Shown here in pieces: positions 24,396 through 31,548 of a stretch of DNA of 32,874 bases. Location: NCBI GenBank assembly GCA_002167215.1, contig NHDS01000027.1, forward strand, positions 3,331 to 36,204, read 5' to 3'. The notes under the pieces were generated by a model, which ran no database searches, was not told the origin of the DNA, and was given only the letters and a program-made list of their open reading frames with translations. This DNA comes from Pelagibacteraceae bacterium TMED65. Its GTDB lineage: Bacteria > Pseudomonadota > Alphaproteobacteria > TMED127. A program made the position numbers and the translations under genes. Numbering within the stretch: the stretch's first letter is position 1; each line of letters begins with the position of its first letter.

Positions 24396-25694
24396 TTGAA
24401 TCAAACAATTTTTGATGTGTGTATGCAATCATTTGAAGATAAAAAACTTAATTTCAAATCAAAAAAAGAAAAATTTCCAACTATTGAGAAAAGTAAATTT
24501 AAGACAATAATTAATCATTTTGAATTCGAAGAGGAATTTTATAAGAGTGTAAACAAGTTAATTGATTCATTTGAATTAGGTTTGGATAAAAATGAATTTG
24601 AAAAATCTGAAACAGAACCCAAAGTCGATAATCCAACAGAAAAAGAGAATAAAACAGAAAAAATGAAAAAAATAGAATTAGTAAAAAAATCAAGTGGAAA
24701 GGATAAGGAAAAAAAATCAGAAAACTCTGGAAACCAAAGCACTGAAAAACTAATTGAAAAAAGTTTAAATAATTACAGTATATTTACAAAACAGTACGAT
24801 ATTTTTACTAAAGCAGAACAAATAATTAAATATAAAGAACTTAAAGAGCTTAGAGAAAAATTTGATGAAGAATGTAAGGATAATACAAAGCTAATAAATA
24901 AACTGGCTAAAAAACTTGAAAAACTCCTATATTCTTTAGATTTTAGTACATGGAAGTTTGATCAAGAAGAGGGGTATTTCGATAGTTCTCGATTTTCTCA
25001 ATTTATTGCAAGTCCTTATAATACAAATATCTTCAAGCTAGAAAGAGAAAACACAGAGAAAAACACAGTAGTTTCTTTATTATTGGATAACTCTGGTTCA
25101 ATGAGAGGAAAGCCAATTGTAACATCTGCAATGACTGCCGAAATTATTACTAAAACATTAGAAAAATGTAGGGTAAATGTAGAAATATTAGGATTTACAA
25201 CAAAAGAATGGAAAGGTGGACAGTCAAAAAAACTTTGGGAAAAAAGGAAAAGAATACCAGATCCTGGAAGATTAAATGATTTATTACATATTGTTTATAA
25301 AGATGCAGACACCTCATGGAATCAAACAAAACTTAATTTAGGATTAGTTCTTAAAGATGGTTTGCTCAAAGAGAATATTGACGGAGAGGCATTAATTTGG
25401 GCTAGTAGTAGGCTAAAAAAAAGATCAGAAAAAAAAAAAATATTAATTGTAATATCTGACGGAGCGCCCGTGGATGACTCGACACTCTCTTGTAATAATT
25501 CTAATATATTAGACAATCATCTAAGAGAAGTCGTATCAAATATTGAGAAAACAAAGGAAATTGATCTGATAGCCATAGGTATAGGTCATGATGTATCAAA
25601 ATATTACAGTAAGGCTTTTACAATTGATGATGTAGATAAATTGGGGGAAATTATTATTGATAATTTAACGGATATTTTAGGGAAGAAAAAATAG
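24396..25694 (+). CDS. cobT: CobT-like VWA-domain protein, main part (cobaltochelatase subunit)
   Basis: 432 residues from a nominal TTG (24396), which is probably not a real start but a mid-gene codon of the frameshifted cobT. Residues ~65-120 form the highly charged Lys/Glu linker typical of CobT, followed by a helical segment. From about residue 225 comes the von Willebrand A domain: MIDAS motif LLLDNSGSMRGKPI, EILGFTTKEWKGGQSKK, the CobT-specific insertion and KILIVISDGAPVDDSTLS near the end. A 12-A run (25429-25440) encodes part of SEKKKIL and is in frame as read. Together with CobS it forms the AAA+/VWA pair of the cobaltochelatase. The TAG stop touches the rpmB stop. Confidence 0.92.
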   Translation: MNQTIFDVCMQSFEDKKLNFKSKKEKFPTIEKSKFKTIINHFEFEEEFYKSVNKLIDSFELGLDKNEFEKSETEPKVDNPTEKENKTEKMKKIELVKKSSGKDKEKKSENSGNQSTEKLIEKSLNNYSIFTKQYDIFTKAEQIIKYKELKELREKFDEECKDNTKLINKLAKKLEKLLYSLDFSTWKFDQEEGYFDSSRFSQFIASPYNTNIFKLERENTEKNTVVSLLLDNSGSMRGKPIVTSAMTAEIITKTLEKCRVNVEILGFTTKEWKGGQSKKLWEKRKRIPDPGRLNDLLHIVYKDADTSWNQTKLNLGLVLKDGLLKENIDGEALIWASSRLKKRSEKKKILIVISDGAPVDDSTLSCNNSNILDNHLREVVSNIEKTKEIDLIAIGIGHDVSKYYSKAFTIDDVDKLGEIIIDNLTDILGKKK

Positions 25695-25703
25695 CTATTT
25701 TTT
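25686..25703. repeat. 18-bp perfect palindrome centred on two abutting stop codons
   Basis: A6-TAGCTA-T6 spans the junction where the cobT TAG (plus) meets the rpmB TAG (minus). It is self-complementary and followed by T-runs on either strand, so it may help end transcription from both sides, but it is only 18 bp with no loop. Confidence 0.5.
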
Positions 25704-25982
25704 TTCAGATTTCAAAACAATAAGTTTTTTTAATTTTCTTGTTTCCTCAGTAAGATCTGAATTTTTTGTATTGACTATGTAATTATCGATTCCTCCATTT
25801 TTTTCAACAGTTTTTATTCCACGTGATGATACTTTTAATTTAATTTTCTTACCTAGAGTTTCAGAAAAAAAAGACACGCTATGGAGATTAGGATAAAATC
25901 GTCTTTTAGTTTTGTTAACAGCATGACTGACATTATTTCCCGCCATTGGTTTTTTTTTTGTTATGCTACACTTATTTACCAT
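25695..25982 (-). CDS. rpmB: 50S ribosomal protein L28
   Basis: A 95-residue L28. Family core visible: CSITKKKPMAGNNVSHAVNK followed by TKRRFYPNLHSVSF, then KLKVSSRGIKTVEKNGGIDN. It lies 15 bases downstream of meaB on the same strand, so it may be read from the lysS-meaB run as well as from its own promoter. It is convergent with cobT, with zero bases between the stop codons. rpmB facing cobT is a conserved alphaproteobacterial arrangement. Confidence 0.97.
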   Translation of the reverse strand: MVNKCSITKKKPMAGNNVSHAVNKTKRRFYPNLHSVSFFSETLGKKIKLKVSSRGIKTVEKNGGIDNYIVNTKNSDLTEETRKLKKLIVLKSEKK

Positions 25983-25997
25983 TTTACTAATAAAATA

Positions 25998-27182
25998 TTA
26001 AATGTTGTTAAAAATTAATTTAACTGCATTATTAACATCTAATTTTCCATTTTCCACATCTTTAATTATTTTTTTTGTAAAATTTTTTAATTTTACGTCA
26101 TTTACAATATAATCTTCTATTTGTGTATTTAAGTTTCTCCAAATGGCATTTACTTTTTGTGTTTTCCTAGTCTCATAAAAAGATTTATTCTTTTTACATT
26201 TGTTAAAAAATTTTTCTATAAAACTCCAAATTTCATCCAAGCCAGATTCTTCAACTGAGGAACAAGATAAAACTCCTGGTAATAAATCTTTTCTACTTTT
26301 TGAGATTAAACTCTGTGCATTTTTATACTCTTGCATTGTTAGGTAGGCTGACTTTTTTAGATTTCCATCGGCTTTATTAACAATTATCAAATCAGCCATT
26401 TCAATTATTCCTTTTTTAATACCTTGTAGTTCATCTCCTCCAGAAGGCAATAAGAGAACTATAAAAATATCAACCATATCGTAAACAGACGTTTCTGCCT
26501 GTCCTACACCCATAGTTTCAACAAAAATAATATTAAAACCAGCCTGCTCTAAACATAAAATTGAATCACTTGTTTTTTTTGCAACTCCACCAAGGTGTCC
26601 TTGACTTGGAGAAGGACGTATGAAAGCTCTATCATTTACAGAGAGTTTCATCATTCTGGTTTTATCACCCAAAATAGAGCCACCAGTACGTTTTGAAGAT
26701 GGATCAACAGCTAATACAGAAACTTTATAACCTAAATTAATTAATTTCATTCCAAAAGATTCAATAAAAGTAGATTTTCCAACACCTGGCACACCAGTTA
26801 TACCAATCCTAAGACTTTTATGATTTTCCTTAATTAGAGATAATAAATAATTAGCTTCTAGTTGATGACTTTTCAAAGAAGATTCAACAAGAGTAATTGC
26901 TTTAGCTAAATATTTTTTTTCACCTAAACTTAATTTTTCATAAATTTCATTTACTTTATCTTTTTGATTTTCTGATAATTTTTCTGAGTTGATATTTTTT
27001 ATATAAAAATCATTTGCATCTACGAGCTTATCTGTTGCTTCATAGATTTTATTTAAAATATCTTTTTCAGGTAATCTGCCTCCATTAATATATCGTGATA
27101 AAGAGACAGGAGAAATTCCAATTTCTAAGGAAAATTCTTTATTGGAAATATTATTAAATTTTAAGTAATCCTTAAGCCTCAT
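25998..27182 (-). CDS. meaB: MeaB-type GTPase with N-terminal XRE helix-turn-helix
   Basis: A 394-residue protein, about 60-70 longer than ordinary MeaB. Residues 1-~55 form an XRE/Cro-like DNA-binding domain (LKDYLKFNNISNKEFSLEIG, ISPVSLSRYINGGRLP). From about residue 85 the MeaB/ArgK G-domain follows: AKAITLVES, P-loop GVPGVGKST (130-138), VDPSSKRTGGSILGDKTRMM, the switch region PSPSQGHLGGVAKKT, ETMGVGQAE and the guanine-specificity motif VNKADG. MeaB loads and protects adenosylcobalamin on methylmalonyl-CoA mutase, whose gene is directly upstream (24 bases). The fused HTH is unusual and suggests DNA binding, perhaps of its own operon; an inverted repeat lies 3 bases before the ATG. Confidence 0.93.
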   Translation of the reverse strand: MRLKDYLKFNNISNKEFSLEIGISPVSLSRYINGGRLPEKDILNKIYEATDKLVDANDFYIKNINSEKLSENQKDKVNEIYEKLSLGEKKYLAKAITLVESSLKSHQLEANYLLSLIKENHKSLRIGITGVPGVGKSTFIESFGMKLINLGYKVSVLAVDPSSKRTGGSILGDKTRMMKLSVNDRAFIRPSPSQGHLGGVAKKTSDSILCLEQAGFNIIFVETMGVGQAETSVYDMVDIFIVLLLPSGGDELQGIKKGIIEMADLIIVNKADGNLKKSAYLTMQEYKNAQSLISKSRKDLLPGVLSCSSVEESGLDEIWSFIEKFFNKCKKNKSFYETRKTQKVNAIWRNLNTQIEDYIVNDVKLKNFTKKIIKDVENGKLDVNNAVKLIFNNI

Positions 27183-27185
27183 TAT

Positions 27186-27202
27186 TTAACCGTTTTGGTT
27201 AA
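27186..27202. repeat. Inverted repeat TTAACC-5-GGTTAA before meaB
   Basis: Perfect 6-bp arms separated by GTTTT (plus strand), filling most of the 24-base gap between the mutase stop and the meaB ATG. It could be an operator for the HTH of MeaB, or an RNA hairpin controlling meaB translation. No other copy of the full repeat was noticed in the window. Confidence 0.5.
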
Positions 27203-27206
27203 TTTA

Positions 27207-29327
27207 CTATAAAATATTTACAATTTCAATAGCTGCTTCTTGTATATTAGTTCCAGGTCCAAAAACTTTTGAAACTCCTAACTCATACAAAAAAGGATAA
27301 TCGTCCGGAGGGATAACTCCACCACAAATTACTTTAATATCATTGGCTTCATTTTTTTTTAGCTCACTCATTAGTAAAGGAACCAATGTTTTGTGACCTG
27401 CTGCTAATGTTGACACTCCTATAATATGAACATCATTTTCAACTGCTTGCAAAGCCACTTCCTCTGGAGTTTGAAATAGAGGGCCAATATCGACATCAAA
27501 ACCAAGATCAGAAAATGCAGTGGCTATCAATTTTGCTCCTCTATCGTGACCATCTTGACCCATTTTAACAACCAACATTCTTGGTCTTCTTCCATTTTTT
27601 TTCACAAACTTATCTAACTCAATATCTATTAGATCAATCTTTCCATTATTTTTTATTGTTTTTCCATAAACACCAGTAATTGTTTTTGTTGAAAGATTAT
27701 GCCTTCCAAAAACACTTTCCATTGCTGAAGTCATCTCACCAACAGTGCATCGATTTCTTGAAGCTTCAATACAAATTTCAAGTAAGTTTCCCTTTCCAGA
27801 TGCTACATTTTTTATCTTCTCTAAATAACTTTTAACGATTTTATTATCTCTGTTTTCTTTTAAACTATTTAGTCGTGAAATTTGTTTTTTCCTTACCTCT
27901 TCATTATCAATTGATAATATATTAATATCTTGTTTCTCAGTTGGTTGGTATTTATTTACACCAACAATTGTTTCTTCTTTTGAGTCTACCCTAGCCTGTT
28001 TTTTTGCAGAACTTTCTTCAATCCTCATTTTAGGTATTCCCATTTCAATTGCCTTAACCATACCTCCAACATTATCTATTTCGTCAATTAATTTTTTTGA
28101 TGCTTGAACAATATTGGAAGTAAGGCTCTCAACATAATATGAACCAGCAAGTGGATCTATAACATTACAAATACCAGTCTCTTCAGATAAAATAAGTTGA
28201 GTATTTCTCGCTATTCTTGCTGAAAAATTTGTTGGAAGAGCAAGTGCTTCATCAAAACTATTGGTATGAAGAGACTGTGTCCCTCCCATAACTGCTGCCA
28301 TTGCTTCAATTGTAGTTCTGACAATATTATTATATGCATCTTGCTCAACCAATGAAACACCAGATGTTTGACAATGGGTTCTTAATGCAAGACTTTTGTT
28401 GTTTTTGGGTTTAAACTCTTTAACAATTTCTGACCACATAAACCTGGCTGCTCTCATTTTTGCTATCTCCATAAAAAAGTTCATTCCAATTGACCAAAAA
28501 AATGACAGCCTGGGCGCGAACTCATCAATGTTTAAACCACGATCTAATGCTGACTTTATATATTCTTTTCCATCTGCTAATGTATATGCCAATTCTTGCA
28601 CTTGATTAGCTCCAGCCTCTTGCATATGATAACCACTTATAGATATAGAGTTAAATTTGGGCATTTGTTTTGATGTAAATTCTATTATATCTGCTACAAT
28701 TCTCATGCTTGGTTGAGGTGGGAAAATGAAAGTATTACGCACCATAAATTCCTTCAGTATATCGTTTTGAATTGTGCCAGTTAGTTTTTCTCTAGGACAA
28801 CCTTGTTCTTCCCCAGAAGCAATAAAACTAGCTAAAACAGGTATTACTGCCCCATTCATAGTCATTGATACACTCATTTGGTCTAGTGGAATTCCATCAA
28901 ATAACATATTCATATCTTCAATTGAATCAATAGCCACACCAGCATTTCCGACATCTGCTAATACTCTTGGATGATCCGAATCATACCCTCTATGTGTAGC
29001 CAAATCAAATGCAACTGAAAGACCCATTACCCCATTTTTTAATCCATCTTTATAAAATTTATTTGATTCTTCTGCTGTTGAAAAACCAGCGTACTGCCTA
29101 ATAGTCCAAGGCCTATTAGTGTACATAGTTGCCCTTGGTCCTCTTGTAAATGGAGGTAAACCAGGCAAGCCTATTTTATGATTAAGTTTTTTTAAATCAT
29201 CTTCTGTGTATAACGGCTTCACTTTAATACCCTCTGGTGTTTCCCAGTAATGTTCATTAAGTTTTTTATCTTTTAATTCTTTATTTGCTAGATTCTGCCA
29301 ATCAATAAACTCATTAGTTTTATCCAA
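27207..29327 (-). CDS. scpA: Methylmalonyl-CoA mutase, B12-dependent, single-subunit type
   Basis: Interconverts (R)-methylmalonyl-CoA and succinyl-CoA. It is 706 residues, matching the homodimeric large-subunit form. The N-terminal substrate barrel contains [56 protein letters not shown] and [14 protein letters not shown]. The C-terminal cobalamin-binding domain (last ~130 residues) has the D-x-H-x-x-G motif in [19 protein letters not shown], and [13 protein letters not shown]. No small subunit gene is present. The start is TTG at 29325-29327, supported by AAGGA 7 bases upstream. meaB follows after 24 bases. Confidence 0.97.
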   Translation of the reverse strand: MDKTNEFIDWQNLANKELKDKKLNEHYWETPEGIKVKPLYTEDDLKKLNHKIGLPGLPPFTRGPRATMYTNRPWTIRQYAGFSTAEESNKFYKDGLKNGVMGLSVAFDLATHRGYDSDHPRVLADVGNAGVAIDSIEDMNMLFDGIPLDQMSVSMTMNGAVIPVLASFIASGEEQGCPREKLTGTIQNDILKEFMVRNTFIFPPQPSMRIVADIIEFTSKQMPKFNSISISGYHMQEAGANQVQELAYTLADGKEYIKSALDRGLNIDEFAPRLSFFWSIGMNFFMEIAKMRAARFMWSEIVKEFKPKNNKSLALRTHCQTSGVSLVEQDAYNNIVRTTIEAMAAVMGGTQSLHTNSFDEALALPTNFSARIARNTQLILSEETGICNVIDPLAGSYYVESLTSNIVQASKKLIDEIDNVGGMVKAIEMGIPKMRIEESSAKKQARVDSKEETIVGVNKYQPTEKQDINILSIDNEEVRKKQISRLNSLKENRDNKIVKSYLEKIKNVASGKGNLLEICIEASRNRCTVGEMTSAMESVFGRHNLSTKTITGVYGKTIKNNGKIDLIDIELDKFVKKNGRRPRMLVVKMGQDGHDRGAKLIATAFSDLGFDVDIGPLFQTPEEVALQAVENDVHIIGVSTLAAGHKTLVPLLMSELKKNEANDIKVICGGVIPPDDYPFLYELGVSKVFGPGTNIQEAAIEIVNIL

Positions 29328-30181
29328 TTTTTTTTCCTTAAAATATTAAATCCCTCATGTAGAAAGAGGGATTTATTGTTTTTTTTTTTTATTAAATCAT
29401 TTAATTTATCTTTATCAATACCGGAATCATTATTTACTTCTCTATGAATACCTGAGGTAATAAGAAGAGAATCTAAGTTTTGGGAGTTTGCTCCTCTTAT
29501 GTCATTTTCTAAAGAATCACCAATAACTAAAATTTTACAACCTTTATTGTTAAACTTTAAATAAGTATATTCATAGATTTCGTCGAATGGTTTACCATAA
29601 TATTCAACTCTGCCACCTATCTTTTCATAATATTCTGCAAGTAACCCTGCACAAATCATAAATTTTTCTCCACGAACAACTGTTTTGTCAGGGTTAGAAC
29701 ATATCATCACTGGATTTGATTTAATAAGCTCATTAAGTAATGGCTTATAATTCTCTAGAGAATCATGATCACCCCACGGACCAGTATTAATAATAATATC
29801 GACATTTTTCTTATTTTTAACAACATTTAAACTCAAACCATCAACCAAATGAAAATCTCTTGGCGGACCAATTAAATAACAATTCAAATTTTTTCTATTT
29901 TTCAGTTTTTGCCATGTCAACTCTCCTGATGAGATTACATCCTCGTAAAGACTCTCATTTAATCCAAATTCTTCCAGTTGTTTTTTGATCACAAAGGATC
30001 TCCTTGGTGCATTAGTTAAAAAAAAAACTTTTTTCTTATTTTTTTTTAATTTTTTTAGAGTTTCTTTAACATCTGCGAAGAGAGAAATACCATTATGAAT
30101 GACTCCCCATAAATCTATGAAAAAACAGTCATAATGAGATTGTATTTCAGATAATTTTTTTAGTTCTATAGATTCAATCAT
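29288..30181 (-). CDS. Class IIA HAD phosphatase (TIGR01459-like), C-terminus probably frameshifted
   Basis: NagD-like HAD hydrolase. Nucleophile Asp23 in [25 protein letters not shown] (motif II), [28 protein letters not shown] and the motif III region [18 protein letters not shown], then [11 protein letters not shown]. As read, the frame ends in [20 protein letters not shown] and overlaps the mutase gene by 40 bases. Removing one base from the 12-T run (29379-29390) changes the end to [12 protein letters not shown] and stop at 29338, which resembles the family's usual ending (P-x-Y-x-x-P-x-L-x-W) and removes the overlap. Physiological substrate unknown. Its start overlaps the pyrD stop by 8 bases. 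Confidence 0.87.
   Translation of the reverse strand: MIESIELKKLSEIQSHYDCFFIDLWGVIHNGISLFADVKETLKKLKKNKKKVFFLTNAPRRSFVIKKQLEEFGLNESLYEDVISSGELTWQKLKNRKNLNCYLIGPPRDFHLVDGLSLNVVKNKKNVDIIINTGPWGDHDSLENYKPLLNELIKSNPVMICSNPDKTVVRGEKFMICAGLLAEYYEKIGGRVEYYGKPFDEIYEYTYLKFNNKGCKILVIGDSLENDIRGANSQNLDSLLITSGIHREVNNDSGIDKDKLNDLIKKKNNKSLFLHEGFNILRKKNWIKLMSLLIGRI
29335..29339 (-). promoter_or_regulatory. Shine-Dalgarno AAGGA deciding the TTG start of the mutase
   Basis: AAGGA on the minus strand, 7 bases before the TTG. It overlaps the TAA (29338-29340) that would end the HAD gene if its T12 tract were one base shorter, a compact stop/SD junction typical of coupled genes. Confidence 0.6.
29379..29390 (-). 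repeat. T12 (A12 on coding strand) tract near the HAD 3' end
   Basis: Twelve consecutive T on the plus strand. Eleven would give the family-like C-terminus and a stop at 29338 just before the mutase start. Confidence 0.9.
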
Positions 30182-31229
30182 AACTAATATTTTTACCTAC
30201 CAGCTGTTCAACATTATCAATACCTTTTTTTTCAAGTAAATCACTTAACTCTTTCAATATTTTGAAAACTATATTTGGGCCTTCATAAATTAATGATGTA
30301 TAAAGTTGAATAAGGTTTGCTCCCAGTGAAATTTTTTGAAAGGCATCTTTACCAGATGAAATACCGCCGACTCCTATTATTATAATTTTTCCTTTAGTAA
30401 TTCCATAAACCTTTCCTATTAATTCATTAGTTTTTTCTTTTAGTGGCGGTCCAGACAAACCACCCTTTTCGTTGACTTTCCATGAATTTTTTAAAGGTTT
30501 TTTTAATAACATATCCCTACTAACTGTTGTATTTGTCAAAACAAGTCCATCAATCAAATTTTCATTCAAAATAAGTTTACAAATATTTTCAAGATTATTA
30601 TCAGATATATCAGGAGATAATTTTAAAAACGTTGGTTTTCTTTTTTTAACTTTTGATAATTCTTTAATTAATTTTTCTATATTCCCCTTGTTTTGATAAT
30701 CTCTTAAACCTGGCGTATTGGGAGATGAAATATTAATGGTGATATAATCAGAATGTCCAACTAGCTTATTATACAAAAAAATATAATCAGAAAACTGACT
30801 TTCTGAATTTTTATTTTTTCCAATATTTACTCCCAGAATATTATTTTTACTTTTTGATGTTTTTAGGTTTTCCAAAAATTCCTCAATACCATTATTGTTA
30901 AATCCTAGTCTCTGAATAACTGCTTCAAATTCAGGTATCTTAAAAACTCTAGGATGTGGGTTTCCTTTTTGTGGCATTGGAGTAACAGTTCCAAGTTCTA
31001 AAAAACCAAATCCTAAATTTAATAGTCCATTAATAGCCTCTGCGTTCTTATCAAAACCCGCCGCCAACCCCAAAGGATTATTAAATGTTTTATCAAATAC
31101 TTTTGTTCTCAGATTTTCAAAATTAATCTGTCTTTTAAAGAATTCTTTTTGTAGAAATTTGATAAATAATTTATGAAGAAATTCTGGTGGTATAAATTCT
31201 GTGAAACTTGATATAGTTTTAAAACTCAT
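30174..31229 (-). CDS. pyrD: Dihydroorotate dehydrogenase (quinone), class 2
   Basis: Membrane-associated FMN enzyme oxidising dihydroorotate to orotate with ubiquinone; 351 residues. An amphipathic helical N-terminus (FLHKLFIKFLQKEFF) is the class 2 membrane/quinone region. Then NNPLGLAAGFDKNAEAINGL, ELGTVTPMPQKGNPHPRVFK, the catalytic serine segment NISSPNTPGLRDYQ, TFLKLSPDISD, LVLTNTTVSR, GGLSGPPLKEKT and GVGGISSGKDAFQKISLGAN. An SD-like GGAA precedes the ATG. It is part of the tight lysS-DUF952-pyrD-HAD run, and its stop overlaps the HAD start. Confidence 0.97.
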   Translation of the reverse strand: MSFKTISSFTEFIPPEFLHKLFIKFLQKEFFKRQINFENLRTKVFDKTFNNPLGLAAGFDKNAEAINGLLNLGFGFLELGTVTPMPQKGNPHPRVFKIPEFEAVIQRLGFNNNGIEEFLENLKTSKSKNNILGVNIGKNKNSESQFSDYIFLYNKLVGHSDYITINISSPNTPGLRDYQNKGNIEKLIKELSKVKKRKPTFLKLSPDISDNNLENICKLILNENLIDGLVLTNTTVSRDMLLKKPLKNSWKVNEKGGLSGPPLKEKTNELIGKVYGITKGKIIIIGVGGISSGKDAFQKISLGANLIQLYTSLIYEGPNIVFKILKELSDLLEKKGIDNVEQLVGKNISYD

Positions 31230-31239
31230 ATTGCATTTC

Positions 31240-31548
31240 CTATAAAATCTCTGTTATCCAGTCAAAACGAAGTATCCCATAAAAATGAGGGAAAAAATCC
31301 TCATCTCTACTTTTTTCCCATTTTAACTTATGTTTTAAATCAGATGTATTGAATTTCACTACCTTTAAGTCTTTTTCTTCTAAATAGTACTTCGTAATTG
31401 TGCCAAAAATTTGTTTTTTCGTAGATAAGTGAATAAAACCTGATTCTTTGTCTAGAGTATTGCCTGAAAAGAGTTCTTTATTTTTAAATTCTTCAAATTC
31501 TTCTTTTTTAAAAACTCTATAAACTACATTACAGTGAACTTTCATCAA
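31240..31548 (-). CDS. DUF952 family protein
   Basis: A 102-residue protein matching the DUF952 pattern: VVYRVFKKEEFEEFK, SGFIHLSTKKQIFGTITKYY, LKVVKFNTSDL, LKWEKSRDEDFFPHFYGILR. The fold is related to ADP-ribosyltransferase-like proteins and the histidine in FIHLS is conserved, but no reaction is established. The start overlaps the lysS stop by 4 bases, and pyrD begins 10 bases after its end; this neighbourhood is common in alphaproteobacteria. Confidence 0.9.
   Translation of the reverse strand: MMKVHCNVVYRVFKKEEFEEFKNKELFSGNTLDKESGFIHLSTKKQIFGTITKYYLEEKDLKVVKFNTSDLKHKLKWEKSRDEDFFPHFYGILRFDWITEIL

Noticed and set aside
25429..25440. A12 run in the VWA part of cobT as another frame break
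   Set aside because: The frame on both sides is family-like (SRLKKRSE before, KILIVISDGAPVDD after), so the run is in frame as read.
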